Positions 49,742 to 60,377 of a stretch of 64,000 bases of DNA are shown piece after piece. Below the pieces are notes generated by a model. It saw only the letters and a program-made list of their open reading frames with translations. It did no database searches and was not told the origin of the DNA. Every line of letters starts with the position of its first letter. Position 1 is the first letter of the stretch. The stretch is from Acidobacteriota bacterium. Lineage in GTDB: Bacteria; Acidobacteriota; Terriglobia; Terriglobales; Acidobacteriaceae. The DNA lies in NCBI GenBank assembly GCA_031296105.1, contig JARLGJ010000046.1:22866-86865 (forward strand). The letters are read 5' to 3'. A program made the position numbers and the translations under genes.

Positions 49742-51197
49742 ACTTTCCCGCCAGAATCGTTGGTGCTCCCTGCGTGTAGTGCAGGATGGCGTTGGGCCAC
49801 ACGCCGAGCCACAAGGTGGCAATGAGGCTGATGGCGATGGCCAGTCCAACGCCGAGGCGCACGGGCGGCACGGGCGCCGTAGTGCGCGGCTCGTTCATGT
49901 ACATCTTCACGATCACCCGCAGGTAGTAATACGATCCCATGCCGCTGTTCACCAAGCCGATCAGGGTAAGCCAGATGAGGTGTGTGCGCAGCGCGGCGCT
50001 GAAGACGTAGAACTTGGCGAAGAAGCCGCCGGTGATGGGAATGCCGATCAGCGACAGCAGGAAGAAAGTGAGGGCCGCGGCCAGGGCGGGCGAGCGGCGT
50101 CCCAGTCCGGCGTAGTCGTCGATGCTGGAGAAGCGCTCGTGCGAGCCGGCCATGTGCGAGATGACGGCGAAGGCGCCGACGTTCATGGCCGCGTAGGCCG
50201 CCGAGTAGAACATGGCCGCCGAGATTCCCAGCTCGCGATTGCTGGCCGAGGCGAAGGCGACCATCAGGTATCCCGCGTGCGCAATGGACGAGTAGGCCAA
50301 CATGCGCTTGATGTTCGATTGCAGGATGGCGCCCAGGTTGCCGACCGACATGGAGAGCACGGCCGCCACCCAGATGACCCAGAACCAGTTGGGCGAGGCG
50401 GTATCGATGACCAAGCGGATGAGCACGGCAAACGCCGCCGCCTTGGGCGCGGTGCTCATGAAGGCCACCACCGGCGAGGGCGCGCCCTCGTAAACGTCCG
50501 GTGTCCAGATGTGGAAGGGCGCGCAGGCCACCTTGAAGCCGAGTCCGGTGAAGATCAAGGCCACGGCGATGTAGGCCAGCGGCTCGATGTGGGCGCTGGT
50601 GTTCAGCACCTCGGCAATGCGGAAGACGTTGGTCGATCCGGTGGCGCCGAAGAGCAGGGCCACGCCGTAGAGGAAGAACGCGGTGGCGAACGAGCCCAGC
50701 AGGAAGTACTTCATCGCGCTCTCGGTGCTCTCCGCCGAGTGGCGGCGGAAGCCGGCGAGAATGTAGCTGGCGATGGAAGAGATTTCCAGGGCGATGAAGA
50801 TCAGCACCAGCTCCACGGCCGAGGACATGAGGCACATGCCCACCGCGCCGAGCAGGATGAGCGCGTAATATTCACCCTTGTCGATCTTGTGCGCGGGCAG
50901 GTAGTCGAGCGACATCAGGGTGGTGGACAGCGCCACGAGGATGACCACGCAGTGGAAGAAGACGCTGAAGTGGTCCACCCGCAGCATGTTGTAAAAGCCG
51001 AAGCCGGCATAGGCGGGCTGCGCCTGGAAGACGGTGGCCCCCAGAGCCAGCAGGCATCCGAGGGCGGCGAAGACGCCCAGTCCCTTGCGGCTGGTGTGCG
51101 GACCCAGAAGCGGTTCGGCAAACATGACGGCCATGCCCCAGACGGCGAGGACGATCTCGGGCAGAATGCGAACGTAATCGGTGGAAGATGGCGGCAT
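49740..51197 (-). CDS. nuoN: NADH-quinone oxidoreductase subunit N
   Basis: Antiporter-like membrane subunit of complex I, 485 residues and about 14 helices. The central ion-channel motif region (FKVACAPFHIWTPDVYEG near 235) and the conserved lysines expected in antiporter-like subunits are present. It is the last gene of the nuo operon, 2 nt after nuoM, and runs into a bidirectional terminator. Confidence 0.93.
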   Translation of the reverse strand: MPPSSTDYVRILPEIVLAVWGMAVMFAEPLLGPHTSRKGLGVFAALGCLLALGATVFQAQPAYAGFGFYNMLRVDHFSVFFHCVVILVALSTTLMSLDYLPAHKIDKGEYYALILLGAVGMCLMSSAVELVLIFIALEISSIASYILAGFRRHSAESTESAMKYFLLGSFATAFFLYGVALLFGATGSTNVFRIAEVLNTSAHIEPLAYIAVALIFTGLGFKVACAPFHIWTPDVYEGAPSPVVAFMSTAPKAAAFAVLIRLVIDTASPNWFWVIWVAAVLSMSVGNLGAILQSNIKRMLAYSSIAHAGYLMVAFASASNRELGISAAMFYSAAYAAMNVGAFAVISHMAGSHERFSSIDDYAGLGRRSPALAAALTFFLLSLIGIPITGGFFAKFYVFSAALRTHLIWLTLIGLVNSGMGSYYYLRVIVKMYMNEPRTTAPVPPVRLGVGLAIAISLIATLWLGVWPNAILHYTQGAPTILAGK

Positions 51198-51199
51198 GT

Positions 51200-52762
51200 C
51201 TATTTGTGCACCATGTCCTTCATGACCTGAACCATTGCGACTTGCGGTCCGTGCGCCTTCAGAATCATGCCGGCCGAAGCATCGATCGGTTTCATCCAGA
51301 AGGCGGGGAAGACGCCCATCAAAAGCGCCAGCACCACCATGGGCACCAGCACGCTGCGCTCGCGCATGTCGGCGTCACGGAGCGTGGCGTTCACCGGAAC
51401 GGTGATCGTTCCGTAGAAGGTGCGCTGGTAGAGCCAGAGCATGTAGAACGCGCTCCAGATGACGCCCGTGGCGGCCAGAATGCCCCACAACGCGTGAGCC
51501 TGGAAGGCGCCGCTGAGCACCAGGAATTCGCCGACAAAGCCATTCATCAGCGGCAGCCCGATGGACGAAAGCGTAATCAGCAGGAAGAGCGTGGCATACA
51601 CCGGCATGGGCGTGGCCAGTCCGCCGTACTGCTTGATCTCGTAGGTATGGCGGCGGTCGTACAACATGCCCAGCAGCAGGAAGAGCGCGCCGGTGGAGAT
51701 GCCGTGATTCAGCATCTGATAAACCGCGCCGTCCAGCCCCGCCTGGGTAAAGCTGAAGGTGCCCAGCACCACAAAGCCCAGGTGGCTGACGGAGGAGTAG
51801 GCCACCAGCTTCTTCATGTTGGGCTGCACCAGGGCCACCAGCGCGCCGTAGATGATGCCGATCAGCGCCAGGGTGACGATCCAGGGTGCGTTGCGGCGGG
51901 CTTCTTCCGGGAACAGTCCGAGGTTGAAGCGCACCAGTCCGTAGGTGCCCATCTTCAACATCACTCCGGCCAGCAGCACGCTGCCCGCCGTGGGAGCCTC
52001 GACGTGCGCGTCCGGCAGCCAGGTGTGCAGCGGAAAGAGAGGAACCTTGACGGCGAAGGCCACGAAGAATCCGAGGAAGAGCCACAGCGATGCGCTGCCC
52101 GGCAGCACCAAGGCGCCCGAGGCCAGCTTCTGCTGCAACTCCACAAAGTCGAAGGTGCCCGACTGCACGTAGAGCCAGATGATGGCGGCCAGCATGAAGA
52201 CCGAGGCGATCATGGTGTAGAGGAAGAACTTGACCGCCGCATACACGCGCCGCTCGTGGCCGAAGATGCCGATGATGAGAGCCATCGGGATCAGTGTGGC
52301 TTCCCAGAAGAAGTAGAAGAGGAAGAGGTCGAGCGAGATGAAGACGCCGATCATCGCCGTCTCCAGCAGCAGCAGGAGGATGAAGAACTCCTTCACGCGG
52401 TCGTGGATCGACTTCCACGAGGCCAGCACGCAGAAGGGAACCAGGAACGTGGTGAGCACCACCAGCCACATCGAGATGCCGTCCACGCCGATGTGGTAGT
52501 GGATGTTGGGGCTGGTAATCCAGGGCACGTTCAACTCGTAGGCATATACACCGGAGTTGGTGGGCGCCACCTCGGCGTAGTGCGCCGGCAGGTGCAGAGA
52601 GAGCAGCAGGGTGAGCACCGAAACGGCCATGGCGGCCCAGCGCACATCGCGGTCGCGCCGCGCCAGCAGCGCGATGAGCAGCGCGCCCCCGGCGGGGACA
52701 AACGCCGTCAGCGAGAGCACCCAGGGATTGAGCACCGTGTGGTCAAGCAGTGTTTCTATCAT
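51200..52762 (-). CDS. nuoM: NADH-quinone oxidoreductase subunit M
   Basis: Antiporter-like complex I subunit of 520 residues with about 14 helices. Typical NuoM segments are visible: HIGVDGISMWLVVLTTFL near 90, FFWEATLIPMALIIGI near 150 and KVPLFPLHTWLPDAHVEAP near 225. ATG 52762 overlaps the nuoL stop by 4 nt; an open frame reaches 52819 inside nuoL. Confidence 0.94.
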   Translation of the reverse strand: MIETLLDHTVLNPWVLSLTAFVPAGGALLIALLARRDRDVRWAAMAVSVLTLLLSLHLPAHYAEVAPTNSGVYAYELNVPWITSPNIHYHIGVDGISMWLVVLTTFLVPFCVLASWKSIHDRVKEFFILLLLLETAMIGVFISLDLFLFYFFWEATLIPMALIIGIFGHERRVYAAVKFFLYTMIASVFMLAAIIWLYVQSGTFDFVELQQKLASGALVLPGSASLWLFLGFFVAFAVKVPLFPLHTWLPDAHVEAPTAGSVLLAGVMLKMGTYGLVRFNLGLFPEEARRNAPWIVTLALIGIIYGALVALVQPNMKKLVAYSSVSHLGFVVLGTFSFTQAGLDGAVYQMLNHGISTGALFLLLGMLYDRRHTYEIKQYGGLATPMPVYATLFLLITLSSIGLPLMNGFVGEFLVLSGAFQAHALWGILAATGVIWSAFYMLWLYQRTFYGTITVPVNATLRDADMRERSVLVPMVVLALLMGVFPAFWMKPIDASAGMILKAHGPQVAMVQVMKDMVHK

Positions 52763-54762
52763 CGCGTTCCCATCCAAACCATGTAAGCCACCACCAGTGC
52801 GGCGCCGGCGGCAATCCATCCGGCGTAGCTGCGAATCAGTCCGGATTGCTGCTGCCGCACCACGCCGGAGACATCGCGCGCCGTAACGGCGAGGTCATTC
52901 ACCGAGCCGTCGATGATCTTCTGATCCACCGACTGCCACAGCACATGTGTCGAGATCCACAAGAGCGGCGAGATGAGCACCGCCTTGTAAAGCTCGTCAA
53001 TCCAGTATTTGTTGTAAACCAGCGTGTACAGGCCTCCCAGCGCGGCGGCGATCCTGGCCGGCAGTTCGGGGCGCTTGATGTACAGGAACCAGGCGAGGCC
53101 AAGTCCGGCGAGGGCGACGATCACCGAGGTGGCCATCAGCGCCAGTTCGGTGGACTTCTCCGCGGCGGGCTCTTCCGTCATGGGAGCGGCCGCGGCTTCC
53201 ACCTCCAGCGCGCTGCGATGCGCCTCGACCTTTTGGATCACCGGGTCGAGGAAGTGCTCGAAGCGATGGCCTGCGCCAACGAAGCCGCCGAAGATGGAGA
53301 GCGCGGCGAGCACCACCAGCGGGCCGAGCATCATCCACGGCGACTCGTGCGGCGTGTGGCCGTGTCCGCCGTGGGCATCGTGTCCCGCGTGCGCCACTGC
53401 GGCCTCTCCGCGATACTCGCCGAAGAAGGTCATAAACAGCAGGCGGAACATGTAGAAGCTGGTCATGAAGGCCGTAATTACACCAACGGCCCAGAAAATT
53501 TTGCTGCCGTAGGGACTGCTCCAGGCCTGCCACAGGATTTCATCCTTGGACCAGAAGCCGGCCAAGGGCGGAATGCCGGCGATGGCCACGGTGGCCGTGG
53601 CCATGGTGTAGAACGTCCACGGCATATATTTGCGCAGCCCGCCCATCTTGCGCATGTCCTGCTCGCCGCCGATGCCGTGAATCACCGAGCCCGCGGCGAG
53701 GAAGAGCAAGGCCTTGAAGAAGGCGTGGGTCATCAGGTGGAAGACGCCCGCCGAGTACGCGGCCACGCCCGCGGCCATGAACATGTAGCCCAACTGCGAG
53801 ACGGTGGAGTAGGCCAGCACGCGCTTGATGTCCATTTGCGTCATGCCGATGGTGGCGGCGAAGAAGCTGGTGAGGGTGCCGATGACGGCCACCGCCAGCA
53901 GCGCAATGGGCGCGCGGCTGAAGATGGGGTTGGATCGCGCGACCATGTACACACCGGCCGTGACCATGGTGGCGGCGTGGATGAGGGCCGAGACCGGCGT
54001 GGGGCCTTCCATAGCGTCCGGCAGCCAGACGAAGAGAGGAATCTGCGCGCTCTTGCCGCAGGCGCCCACCAGCATCAGCAGGCCAATCATGGTGAGGATG
54101 CCGGTGGAGTGTTCCAGCGGCAGGGCATTCACCAGTCCGGGATTGAAATACAGCGAGCCGTAGTGCACGCTGCCGAAGGTCTGGATCATCATGAACAGCG
54201 CGATGAGGAAGCCGAAGTCGCCCACGCGGTTGGTGATGAACGCCTTCTTGCCCGCGTTGGCCGCCGAATCCTTGAGGAAGTAGAAGCCGATGAGCAGATA
54301 CGACGCCAGGCCCACGCCCTCCCAGCCAACAAACATCAACAGATAGTTGTTGGCCAGCACCAGAACCAGCATGAAGAACATGAACAGGTTCAGGTAAGAG
54401 AAGAAGCGGTAGTAGCCGCCTTCATGATGCATGTAGGCCGCGGCATAGATGTGGATGAGGAAGCCCACGCCGGTGACCACCAGCATCATGATGAGCGAAA
54501 GGTGGTCGAGGTAGATGCCGAAGTCCACCGTGAATTTGCCGGCCTGAATCCAGGTGCCGTAGTGCTGCTCAAGCATGGGCGAGCCGCTGTTGACCAGCAG
54601 CAGAGCTTGCAGGCAGGCCACCAGAAAGGAGCACCCGGTGGCGATGAGCGCGATGGCGGCCACCAGCTTCTCGCTGAAGCGCTTGCCGAAGAGGCCGTTG
54701 ATGGCCATGCCCGCCAGGGGCAGGGCCGGTACGAGCCAGGGCTGGAAAAGTGAGTTCGTCAT
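52759..54762 (-). CDS. nuoL: NADH-quinone oxidoreductase subunit L
   Basis: The distal antiporter-like complex I subunit, 667 residues, including the long lateral C-terminal helix region. Segments such as [17 protein letters not shown] near 95, [19 protein letters not shown] near 135 and [26 protein letters not shown] near 240 (given in part) are typical. A His-rich loop ([16 protein letters not shown] near 455-470) before the last helices is a local peculiarity. It overlaps nuoK and nuoM by 4 nt each. Confidence 0.94.
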   Translation of the reverse strand: MTNSLFQPWLVPALPLAGMAINGLFGKRFSEKLVAAIALIATGCSFLVACLQALLLVNSGSPMLEQHYGTWIQAGKFTVDFGIYLDHLSLIMMLVVTGVGFLIHIYAAAYMHHEGGYYRFFSYLNLFMFFMLVLVLANNYLLMFVGWEGVGLASYLLIGFYFLKDSAANAGKKAFITNRVGDFGFLIALFMMIQTFGSVHYGSLYFNPGLVNALPLEHSTGILTMIGLLMLVGACGKSAQIPLFVWLPDAMEGPTPVSALIHAATMVTAGVYMVARSNPIFSRAPIALLAVAVIGTLTSFFAATIGMTQMDIKRVLAYSTVSQLGYMFMAAGVAAYSAGVFHLMTHAFFKALLFLAAGSVIHGIGGEQDMRKMGGLRKYMPWTFYTMATATVAIAGIPPLAGFWSKDEILWQAWSSPYGSKIFWAVGVITAFMTSFYMFRLLFMTFFGEYRGEAAVAHAGHDAHGGHGHTPHESPWMMLGPLVVLAALSIFGGFVGAGHRFEHFLDPVIQKVEAHRSALEVEAAAAPMTEEPAAEKSTELALMATSVIVALAGLGLAWFLYIKRPELPARIAAALGGLYTLVYNKYWIDELYKAVLISPLLWISTHVLWQSVDQKIIDGSVNDLAVTARDVSGVVRQQQSGLIRSYAGWIAAGAALVVAYMVWMGTR

Positions 54763-55064
54763 AGTTTCAGCAGATTCACCCGGTCCACGTTAAGCGTTTC
54801 GCGCGTGCGATAAACGGCGATGATGATGGCGAGTCCGACGGCGGCTTCCGCGGCGGCCACCACCATCACGAAGAAGACGAAGATGTGCCCGTCCAGTGTT
54901 TGCAGGCGCGTGGCAAAGGCGATGAACGAAAGGTTCACACCGTTCAGCATCAGCTCAATGGACATGAACAGGGTGATGACGTTGCGCTTGGTCAGGAACC
55001 CGGTGACGCCGCAGGCAAACAAGAACGCGCTGAGCAGGAGATACCAGGAGATGGGTACGGTCAT
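54759..55064 (-). CDS. nuoK: NADH-quinone oxidoreductase subunit K
   Basis: A 101-residue complex I membrane subunit with three helices. Conserved glutamates lie in [11 protein letters not shown] (about 36) and [11 protein letters not shown] (about 72). It overlaps nuoJ and nuoL by 4 nt each. Confidence 0.95.
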   Translation of the reverse strand: MTVPISWYLLLSAFLFACGVTGFLTKRNVITLFMSIELMLNGVNLSFIAFATRLQTLDGHIFVFFVMVVAAAEAAVGLAIIIAVYRTRETLNVDRVNLLKL

Positions 55065-55558
55065 GAGTCGCTCCTGCGGGCGAGAACCACGGCGCCCATG
55101 ATGGCGATCAGCACCAGAACGCTGGTGACTTCAAAGGCCAGCAGATACTTGGTGAACAGCAACATGCCCACTTGGTCCGCCGGTCCGTAGAGGGCGCCAA
55201 GCTTCAGCGGCGTGTCGTTGGGGCGGTGCTTGAGCAGCACACCGATGCCGATGATGCCGCCGATGAACAGGCCCGGAATGCCGAAGTACTTGGCCACGTT
55301 GCTGCCCTTGCTGGCTTCCTCGTCCCCGGCGTTCAACAGCATGATGACGAAGATGTACAGCACCATGATGGCGCCGGCGTAGATGATGACCTGCACCACG
55401 GCCACGAACTCGGCGCCCAGCAGCAGGTAGATCATGGCCAGCGAGCCCATCACCACAATCAGCGACAGCGCGCTGTTGATGGTCTTGCGCTGCACCAGCA
55501 GGTTGATGGCTCCGCCTGCGCAGAACACCGCAAAAACAATGAAGAGAAATTGATGCAT
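55061..55558 (-). CDS. nuoJ: NADH-quinone oxidoreductase subunit J
   Basis: A 165-residue complex I membrane subunit with five helices; the conserved [19 protein letters not shown] segment lies near 55-73. ATG 55558 ([12 protein letters not shown]) follows GGAAGGGAGTGCTG. The preceding gene is nuoH, only 19 nt upstream. The subunit I gene expected here in the standard order is absent. Confidence 0.93.
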   Translation of the reverse strand: MHQFLFIVFAVFCAGGAINLLVQRKTINSALSLIVVMGSLAMIYLLLGAEFVAVVQVIIYAGAIMVLYIFVIMLLNAGDEEASKGSNVAKYFGIPGLFIGGIIGIGVLLKHRPNDTPLKLGALYGPADQVGMLLFTKYLLAFEVTSVLVLIAIMGAVVLARRSDS

Positions 55559-55577
55559 CAGCACTCCCTTCCGGTCA

Positions 55578-56651
55578 TCATGCCCGCCACGCCACAAAGA
55601 AGGCGGTGACGATGACGTTCGCCAGCGCCAGCGGGAACAGGAACTTCCAACCGAAGGCCATCAACTGGTCGTAACGGAAGCGCGGCAGCGTGCCGCGAAT
55701 CCAGATATAGAGGAACAGGAAAAAGAAAATCTTGGCCGTGAACCACACCAGCGGCAGGAAGGCTTGCACCGCCAGCGGCAGGAAGGAAATCGTGGGGCCA
55801 GTCCAGCCGCCCAGGAACATGACGCTGGCAATGCAGGCCACGGTGACCATGTTGGCGTACTCGGCCATAAAGAACATGGCGAATTTCATCGCCGAATATT
55901 CCGTGTGATACCCGGCCACAAGTTCGGTCTCTGCCTCCGGAAGATCGAAGGGGATGCGGTTGGTCTCGGCGAAGGCGGCAATCATGTAGATGAAGAAGGC
56001 CACGAACTGTCCGCGGAAGAGGAACCACTGCGGAATTACGCCGAACCAGGTGCTCTGCTGCGCGTGCACAATGCCGCTGAGGCTGAGAGTGCTGGACATG
56101 AGCAGCACGCCCACCAGCGAAAGTCCCAGGGAGACTTCGTAGCTTACCATCTGCGCCGAAGCCCGCAGCGAGCCGAGCAGCGAATACTTGCTGTTGGACG
56201 ACCATCCGGCCAGCGCGATTCCGTACACGCCCAGCGAGGTGATGCCGAGCACGATGAGCAAGCCCACGTTGATGTCGCTGGGCTGCCCTGCGGCGTCCAC
56301 CACGCCCGTGATCTGCACCGGCGTGCTGATGCCGAACAGGTGAATCACCGGGCCGATGGGCACCAGCGCAATCGACGTCAGCGCCATGATGAGTGCCAGC
56401 CCGGGGGCCAGCAGATAAATGTTCTTCTCCACGTAAGGCGGCGTCAGATCCTCTTTGAGCAGGAACTTGATGCCGTCGGCCAAAGGCTGCAACAGGCCGA
56501 ACGGTCCCACGCGCGAGGGGCCCCAGCGGTTCTGCATGCGGCCCACCACCTTGCGCTCCAGCCATACGGTGTAGGCAACCACGGTGAGCAGAACGCCGAG
56601 GGTGATGGCGATCTTGATCAACGCGACAATCAGAAAAGTCAATGCGCTCAT
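55578..56651 (-). CDS. nuoH: NADH-quinone oxidoreductase subunit H
   Basis: A 357-residue complex I membrane subunit that forms part of the quinone cavity, with eight helices. Hallmarks are ERKVVGRMQNRWGPSRVGPFG near 33, the LADGIKFLLKED segment, and AETNRIPFDLPEAETELVAGYHTEYS near 225. ATG 56651 (MSALTFLIV) is chosen; a long open frame upstream reaches 56825 inside the nuoG gap. Confidence 0.94.
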   Translation of the reverse strand: MSALTFLIVALIKIAITLGVLLTVVAYTVWLERKVVGRMQNRWGPSRVGPFGLLQPLADGIKFLLKEDLTPPYVEKNIYLLAPGLALIMALTSIALVPIGPVIHLFGISTPVQITGVVDAAGQPSDINVGLLIVLGITSLGVYGIALAGWSSNSKYSLLGSLRASAQMVSYEVSLGLSLVGVLLMSSTLSLSGIVHAQQSTWFGVIPQWFLFRGQFVAFFIYMIAAFAETNRIPFDLPEAETELVAGYHTEYSAMKFAMFFMAEYANMVTVACIASVMFLGGWTGPTISFLPLAVQAFLPLVWFTAKIFFFLFLYIWIRGTLPRFRYDQLMAFGWKFLFPLALANVIVTAFFVAWRA

Positions 56652-56736
56652 CGCAGCAATTTTCCCCAGCCGGAATGCGCCTTGGCGCGTCCGGCAGAAC
56701 GTACAGCCGCGGGCGGCGTGCGCCCGGAAAAAAAGA

Positions 56737-59034
56737 TCAGTCGGCGCCCACCGGCTCGGCCGCCCGGTGCGTTGCGCCCATTGCCCGCAGGGTCTCCGAA
56801 TACCCTCCCAGGGTGCCCGAGGCATACAGCCCGTTGCGGGCGGGAACGATCAACTCGGAGTGACTCGCAATGCCCGCCGGGTCGATCTGCACCAGCGTGG
56901 TCGGCTGCGCCTCGCCGGCCAGCAGCTTCAAACGCGAAACGGCATAGCCGGGAACGGTCTGCGCAATCTCTTCCAGTGTGATCGTGGGATCGAGCGGCGA
57001 GGTCTTTGCCTCCAGTCCGCGCGCCTCGGTGAAGACGGCGTTGCGGTCGGCCTCGCCCGATTGCGGGCCGCGGCTCTGTCCGGCGTCGGCGGAGGTGTAG
57101 CCGCGGAAGGGAACCAGCGCGTTGATGTCCGCGCCCATCTTCTCCGCAATGCGCAGAATGATCTCGAAGTCGGGCTTGACGCCGTGCACGTCGCTGGCCT
57201 TTTTGAGGCGCTGCAAATCGCCGGCCGTGTTGGTCACCGTGCCTGCTTTCTCGTAGGCAAAGGATGCGGGCAGAAAGACGTCGGCGTGCTGCGCGGTCTC
57301 GGTGAGGAACATGTCCTGAACCACGAGGAAGGGTTTGGCAAAGGCGTTCACGTCGGCGTGGCGCGCGGCGGGATTGGCGCCCACCACCCACAGCGCCTCG
57401 AACGTGCCCGCGGCTGCGGCGTCCAGCATCTGCGGCAAAGCCAGGCCGGAATTTTCTGCCTTCTGATAGCCGGGCAGCAGGTCGGGGAACAGTCCCATGT
57501 CGGCTGCGCCACGCGAGTTTGCGTAGTCGCCCAGGCAGAGGAACTTTGCGCCCTTGGGCGCGAATGTGGCCACCAGTTTGTCAATACCCGCGCCGCGTAG
57601 TTCGCTGCCGAAGACGACGAGCAGAGAGCTCTCGCTGGCCAGAGCGGCGGTGAACGGATCGAAGCGCGCGGTATCCACGCCGAGATGCGCCAGCGCCGCG
57701 GCATCGCCCGAGAAGGCCGCGGCAAACTCGCCTTCCTTGCCCGAAGTCACCTGCAGGAAGTGCGCCGCCTGCTTCTTCAGCTTGATGGGCGCGGCGTTCA
57801 CCACGTAAATTTTCTGGCGATGCTGACGCACGGCAGTACGCAACTGCCAGGCCAGGAAGGGATGCTCCTCGCTGGGGTTGCCGCCGATCAGCAGCACTGC
57901 GGAGGCTGCGGCCACATCCTTCAGCGATGCCGTCTGCGCCTTGCTGGAGGCGATGGCGCGCGCGAACGAAGGATAATCCGCCGTGCGGTGATGGTCGATG
58001 TGGTTCGTCCGCAACACCGTGCGCGCGAACTTTTGCAGCAGGTAATTTTCTTCGTTGGTTGTGTGGTTGCTGCCAATCACGCCGAGGGACGCGCCAGCCT
58101 TTTTAAAGCGCGCGGCCACCAGCTCCACGGCCTCGGCCCAGGTGGCGGCCACAAATTTTCCGTCGCGCTTGATGAGCGGGGTGGTCACGCGCTCCTTGCT
58201 GGAGGCAAAGTCGAAGGCGAAGCGCCCCTTGCCGCAGAGGAAGTCGTCGTTCAGGCCGCTGCGGTCGCGGTTGTCGCAGCGCACAATCTCCGAGCCGGTG
58301 TCGGAGCGGCGCACGCCCACCGTGGTGATGCAGCCGTCGGCGCAGTGCGCGCAGACGGTGCCGGTGTGGGTCATCTCCCAGGGCCGCGTCTTATAGCGAT
58401 AGGTGCTGCTGGTGAGCGCACCCACCGGGCAAATGTCAATGCACTCGCCGCAGTCTTCGCAGTCCAATTTGCCGCCCTGGTTGGGGGCGATCACCGAACC
58501 CTGTCCGCGATTCTGAATGCCCAAAGCCCACACGTCCATGCCTTCGCCGCAGACGCGCACGCAGCGGTAGCAGAGGATGCAGCGCGGCCGGTCGTAGAAG
58601 ATCACCGGCGACCATTGCTGCTCGTCGCGGTGGCTCTTGATGTCGATAAACTTCGACTCGCCCGCGCCGTACTTATAGGTCATGTCCTGCAACTCGCACT
58701 CGCCGCCGGCATCGCAGACGGGGCAGTCCAGCGGATGATTGGCCAGCAGGATTTCCAGTGTGGACTTGCGCGCCTGGACGACCTTTTCCGTCTCGGTCTG
58801 CACCACCATGCCTTCGGCCACCGGCGTAGTGCAGGCGGTCTGCATCTTGGGCATCTTCTCGATTTCGACCAGGCACATGCGGCAGGCGCCCTGCAAAGAG
58901 AGTCCCGGGTAGTAGCAGAAGGCGGGAATCTCGATGCCGTTCTGCTTGCAGGCCTCGATGAGCAGCGTGCCCTTGGCCGCGGTGATGGTCTTGCCATTCA
59001 CCGTCAGTGTGACGTTCTGTGTCGCGTCAGCCAT
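56737..59034 (-). CDS. nuoG: NADH-quinone oxidoreductase subunit G
   Basis: The large Fe-S subunit of the NADH-dehydrogenase arm, 765 residues. From the N-terminus: a [2Fe-2S] ferredoxin domain (PAFCYYPGLSLQGACRMC near 38-53), the His/Cys cluster region NHPLDCPVCDAGGECELQD near 100, then CILCYRCVRVCGE near 150 and CEDCGECIDICPVGA near 195 for [4Fe-4S] clusters. CAHCADGC near 230 opens a molybdopterin-type domain that extends to the end. GTG/ATG choice: ATG 59034. An 85-nt gap separates it from nuoH. Confidence 0.92.
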   Translation of the reverse strand: MADATQNVTLTVNGKTITAAKGTLLIEACKQNGIEIPAFCYYPGLSLQGACRMCLVEIEKMPKMQTACTTPVAEGMVVQTETEKVVQARKSTLEILLANHPLDCPVCDAGGECELQDMTYKYGAGESKFIDIKSHRDEQQWSPVIFYDRPRCILCYRCVRVCGEGMDVWALGIQNRGQGSVIAPNQGGKLDCEDCGECIDICPVGALTSSTYRYKTRPWEMTHTGTVCAHCADGCITTVGVRRSDTGSEIVRCDNRDRSGLNDDFLCGKGRFAFDFASSKERVTTPLIKRDGKFVAATWAEAVELVAARFKKAGASLGVIGSNHTTNEENYLLQKFARTVLRTNHIDHHRTADYPSFARAIASSKAQTASLKDVAAASAVLLIGGNPSEEHPFLAWQLRTAVRQHRQKIYVVNAAPIKLKKQAAHFLQVTSGKEGEFAAAFSGDAAALAHLGVDTARFDPFTAALASESSLLVVFGSELRGAGIDKLVATFAPKGAKFLCLGDYANSRGAADMGLFPDLLPGYQKAENSGLALPQMLDAAAAGTFEALWVVGANPAARHADVNAFAKPFLVVQDMFLTETAQHADVFLPASFAYEKAGTVTNTAGDLQRLKKASDVHGVKPDFEIILRIAEKMGADINALVPFRGYTSADAGQSRGPQSGEADRNAVFTEARGLEAKTSPLDPTITLEEIAQTVPGYAVSRLKLLAGEAQPTTLVQIDPAGIASHSELIVPARNGLYASGTLGGYSETLRAMGATHRAAEPVGAD

Positions 59035-59053
59035 GAACCCTTTCCATGCCTTC

Positions 59054-60376
59054 CTAGTGGCTCAGCACCGGCAGTGCGTGAGGAGCGTCGTGCTGCCCGA
59101 AGGGGCAGGGGCGGCCATCCAGATGCGCCTCGAACTCCTCGCGGAACTTCTTCACAAAGCCGAGAATGGGCATGGCCGCCGCATCGCCCAATGGGCAGAA
59201 GGTGCGGCCCAGCATGTTCTCGGCCAGGTAGCGTATGTTGTCGATGTCCTTGGCCACGCCGCCTCCCGCGTGGAAGCGCTTCAGGCTCTTCTGCAGCCAG
59301 TCGGTTCCTTCGCGGCAGGGAATGCACCAGCCGCAGCTTTCGTGGCGATAGAACTGAATGGTGCGCAAGGCAAATTTGACAATGCAGGTCTGGTCGTCAA
59401 GTACGACGATGCCGCCCGAGCCGAGCATGGTGCCGGCCTTCATCGTGGAATCGAAGTCGAGCGCAATGTCGATCTCATCGGCCTTCAGGCAGGGAGTGGA
59501 ACTTCCGCCGGGAACGACGGCCTTTAACTGGCGTCCGTTGGCCACGCCGCCGCCCACCTCGTAGATGGCCTTGCGCAGGCTGTAGCCCAGCGGCAGTTCG
59601 TACACGCCCGGGCGCGCGAGGTGTCCGCTCAGGGAGAACAAACGCGTGCCGCCGTTGCGCTCTACGCCCACCTCGGCGTAGGCCTTGCCGCCCATGAGTA
59701 GAACGTGCGGCACGCTGGCCAGGGTCTCGGCGTTGTTGATCACCGTCGGGCCGCCCCACAATCCCACCACGGCGGGGAAGGGCGGACGGATGCGCGGCAC
59801 GCCGCGCTTGCCTTCCAGGGATTCCATCAGCGCCGACTCTTCGCCAACTTCATAGGCTCCCGCGCCGCCGTGCCAATAGACTTCAAGGTCGTAGCCCGAG
59901 CCGAAGATGTTCTTGCCCGCAAAGCCCTTCGCGTAGGCGTCGGCAATGGCCTTCTGCATGATCTCCAACAGATAGCGGTACTCGCCGCGAATGTAGATGT
60001 AGGCGGCATGCGAACCCACGGCGATGGCGGCGATCATGGCCCCTTCGATCACCGAGTGCGGATCGTGCTCGAAGATCAGGCGATCCTTGCAGGTGCCCGG
60101 CTCGCTCTCGTCGCCATTGCACAGCACGTACTTCGGCTTGGCGCTCTCCTTGGGCACAAAGGACCATTTCAGGCCGGTGGGAAAGCCCGCGCCACCGCGG
60201 CCGCGCAGGTTGCTGGCCTTCATTTCGGCAATAATGCCGTCCGGCCCAAGCTCCAAGGCCTTCTGCACGGCCTTGTAGCCGTCCAGTTCCAGGTAGCGGT
60301 CGATGTTGGCCGCGCCCTGTCCAAAGCGCCGGCTTACGATCTTGACCTCGTCGGGATGGTTGACCAGTGTCGCCAT
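59054..60376 (-). CDS. nuoF: NADH-quinone oxidoreductase subunit F
   Basis: The NADH- and FMN-binding subunit of complex I, 440 residues. The nucleotide-binding glycine-rich segment LRGRGGAGFPTGLKW lies near 57-71, FMN-binding GAYICGEE-equivalent AGAYEVGEESAL near 170, and the N3 cluster motif ESCGWCIPCREG plus a later TFCPLG cysteine near 345-395. It is 19 nt upstream of nuoG and 1 nt after nuoE. Confidence 0.94.
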   Translation of the reverse strand: MATLVNHPDEVKIVSRRFGQGAANIDRYLELDGYKAVQKALELGPDGIIAEMKASNLRGRGGAGFPTGLKWSFVPKESAKPKYVLCNGDESEPGTCKDRLIFEHDPHSVIEGAMIAAIAVGSHAAYIYIRGEYRYLLEIMQKAIADAYAKGFAGKNIFGSGYDLEVYWHGGAGAYEVGEESALMESLEGKRGVPRIRPPFPAVVGLWGGPTVINNAETLASVPHVLLMGGKAYAEVGVERNGGTRLFSLSGHLARPGVYELPLGYSLRKAIYEVGGGVANGRQLKAVVPGGSSTPCLKADEIDIALDFDSTMKAGTMLGSGGIVVLDDQTCIVKFALRTIQFYRHESCGWCIPCREGTDWLQKSLKRFHAGGGVAKDIDNIRYLAENMLGRTFCPLGDAAAMPILGFVKKFREEFEAHLDGRPCPFGQHDAPHALPVLSH

Positions 60377-60377
60377 G

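Noticed and set aside
52750..54753. 667-codon plus-strand frame opposite nuoL
   Set aside because: A mirror of nuoL with Gly/His/Glu-rich nonsense sequence; nuoL is certain.
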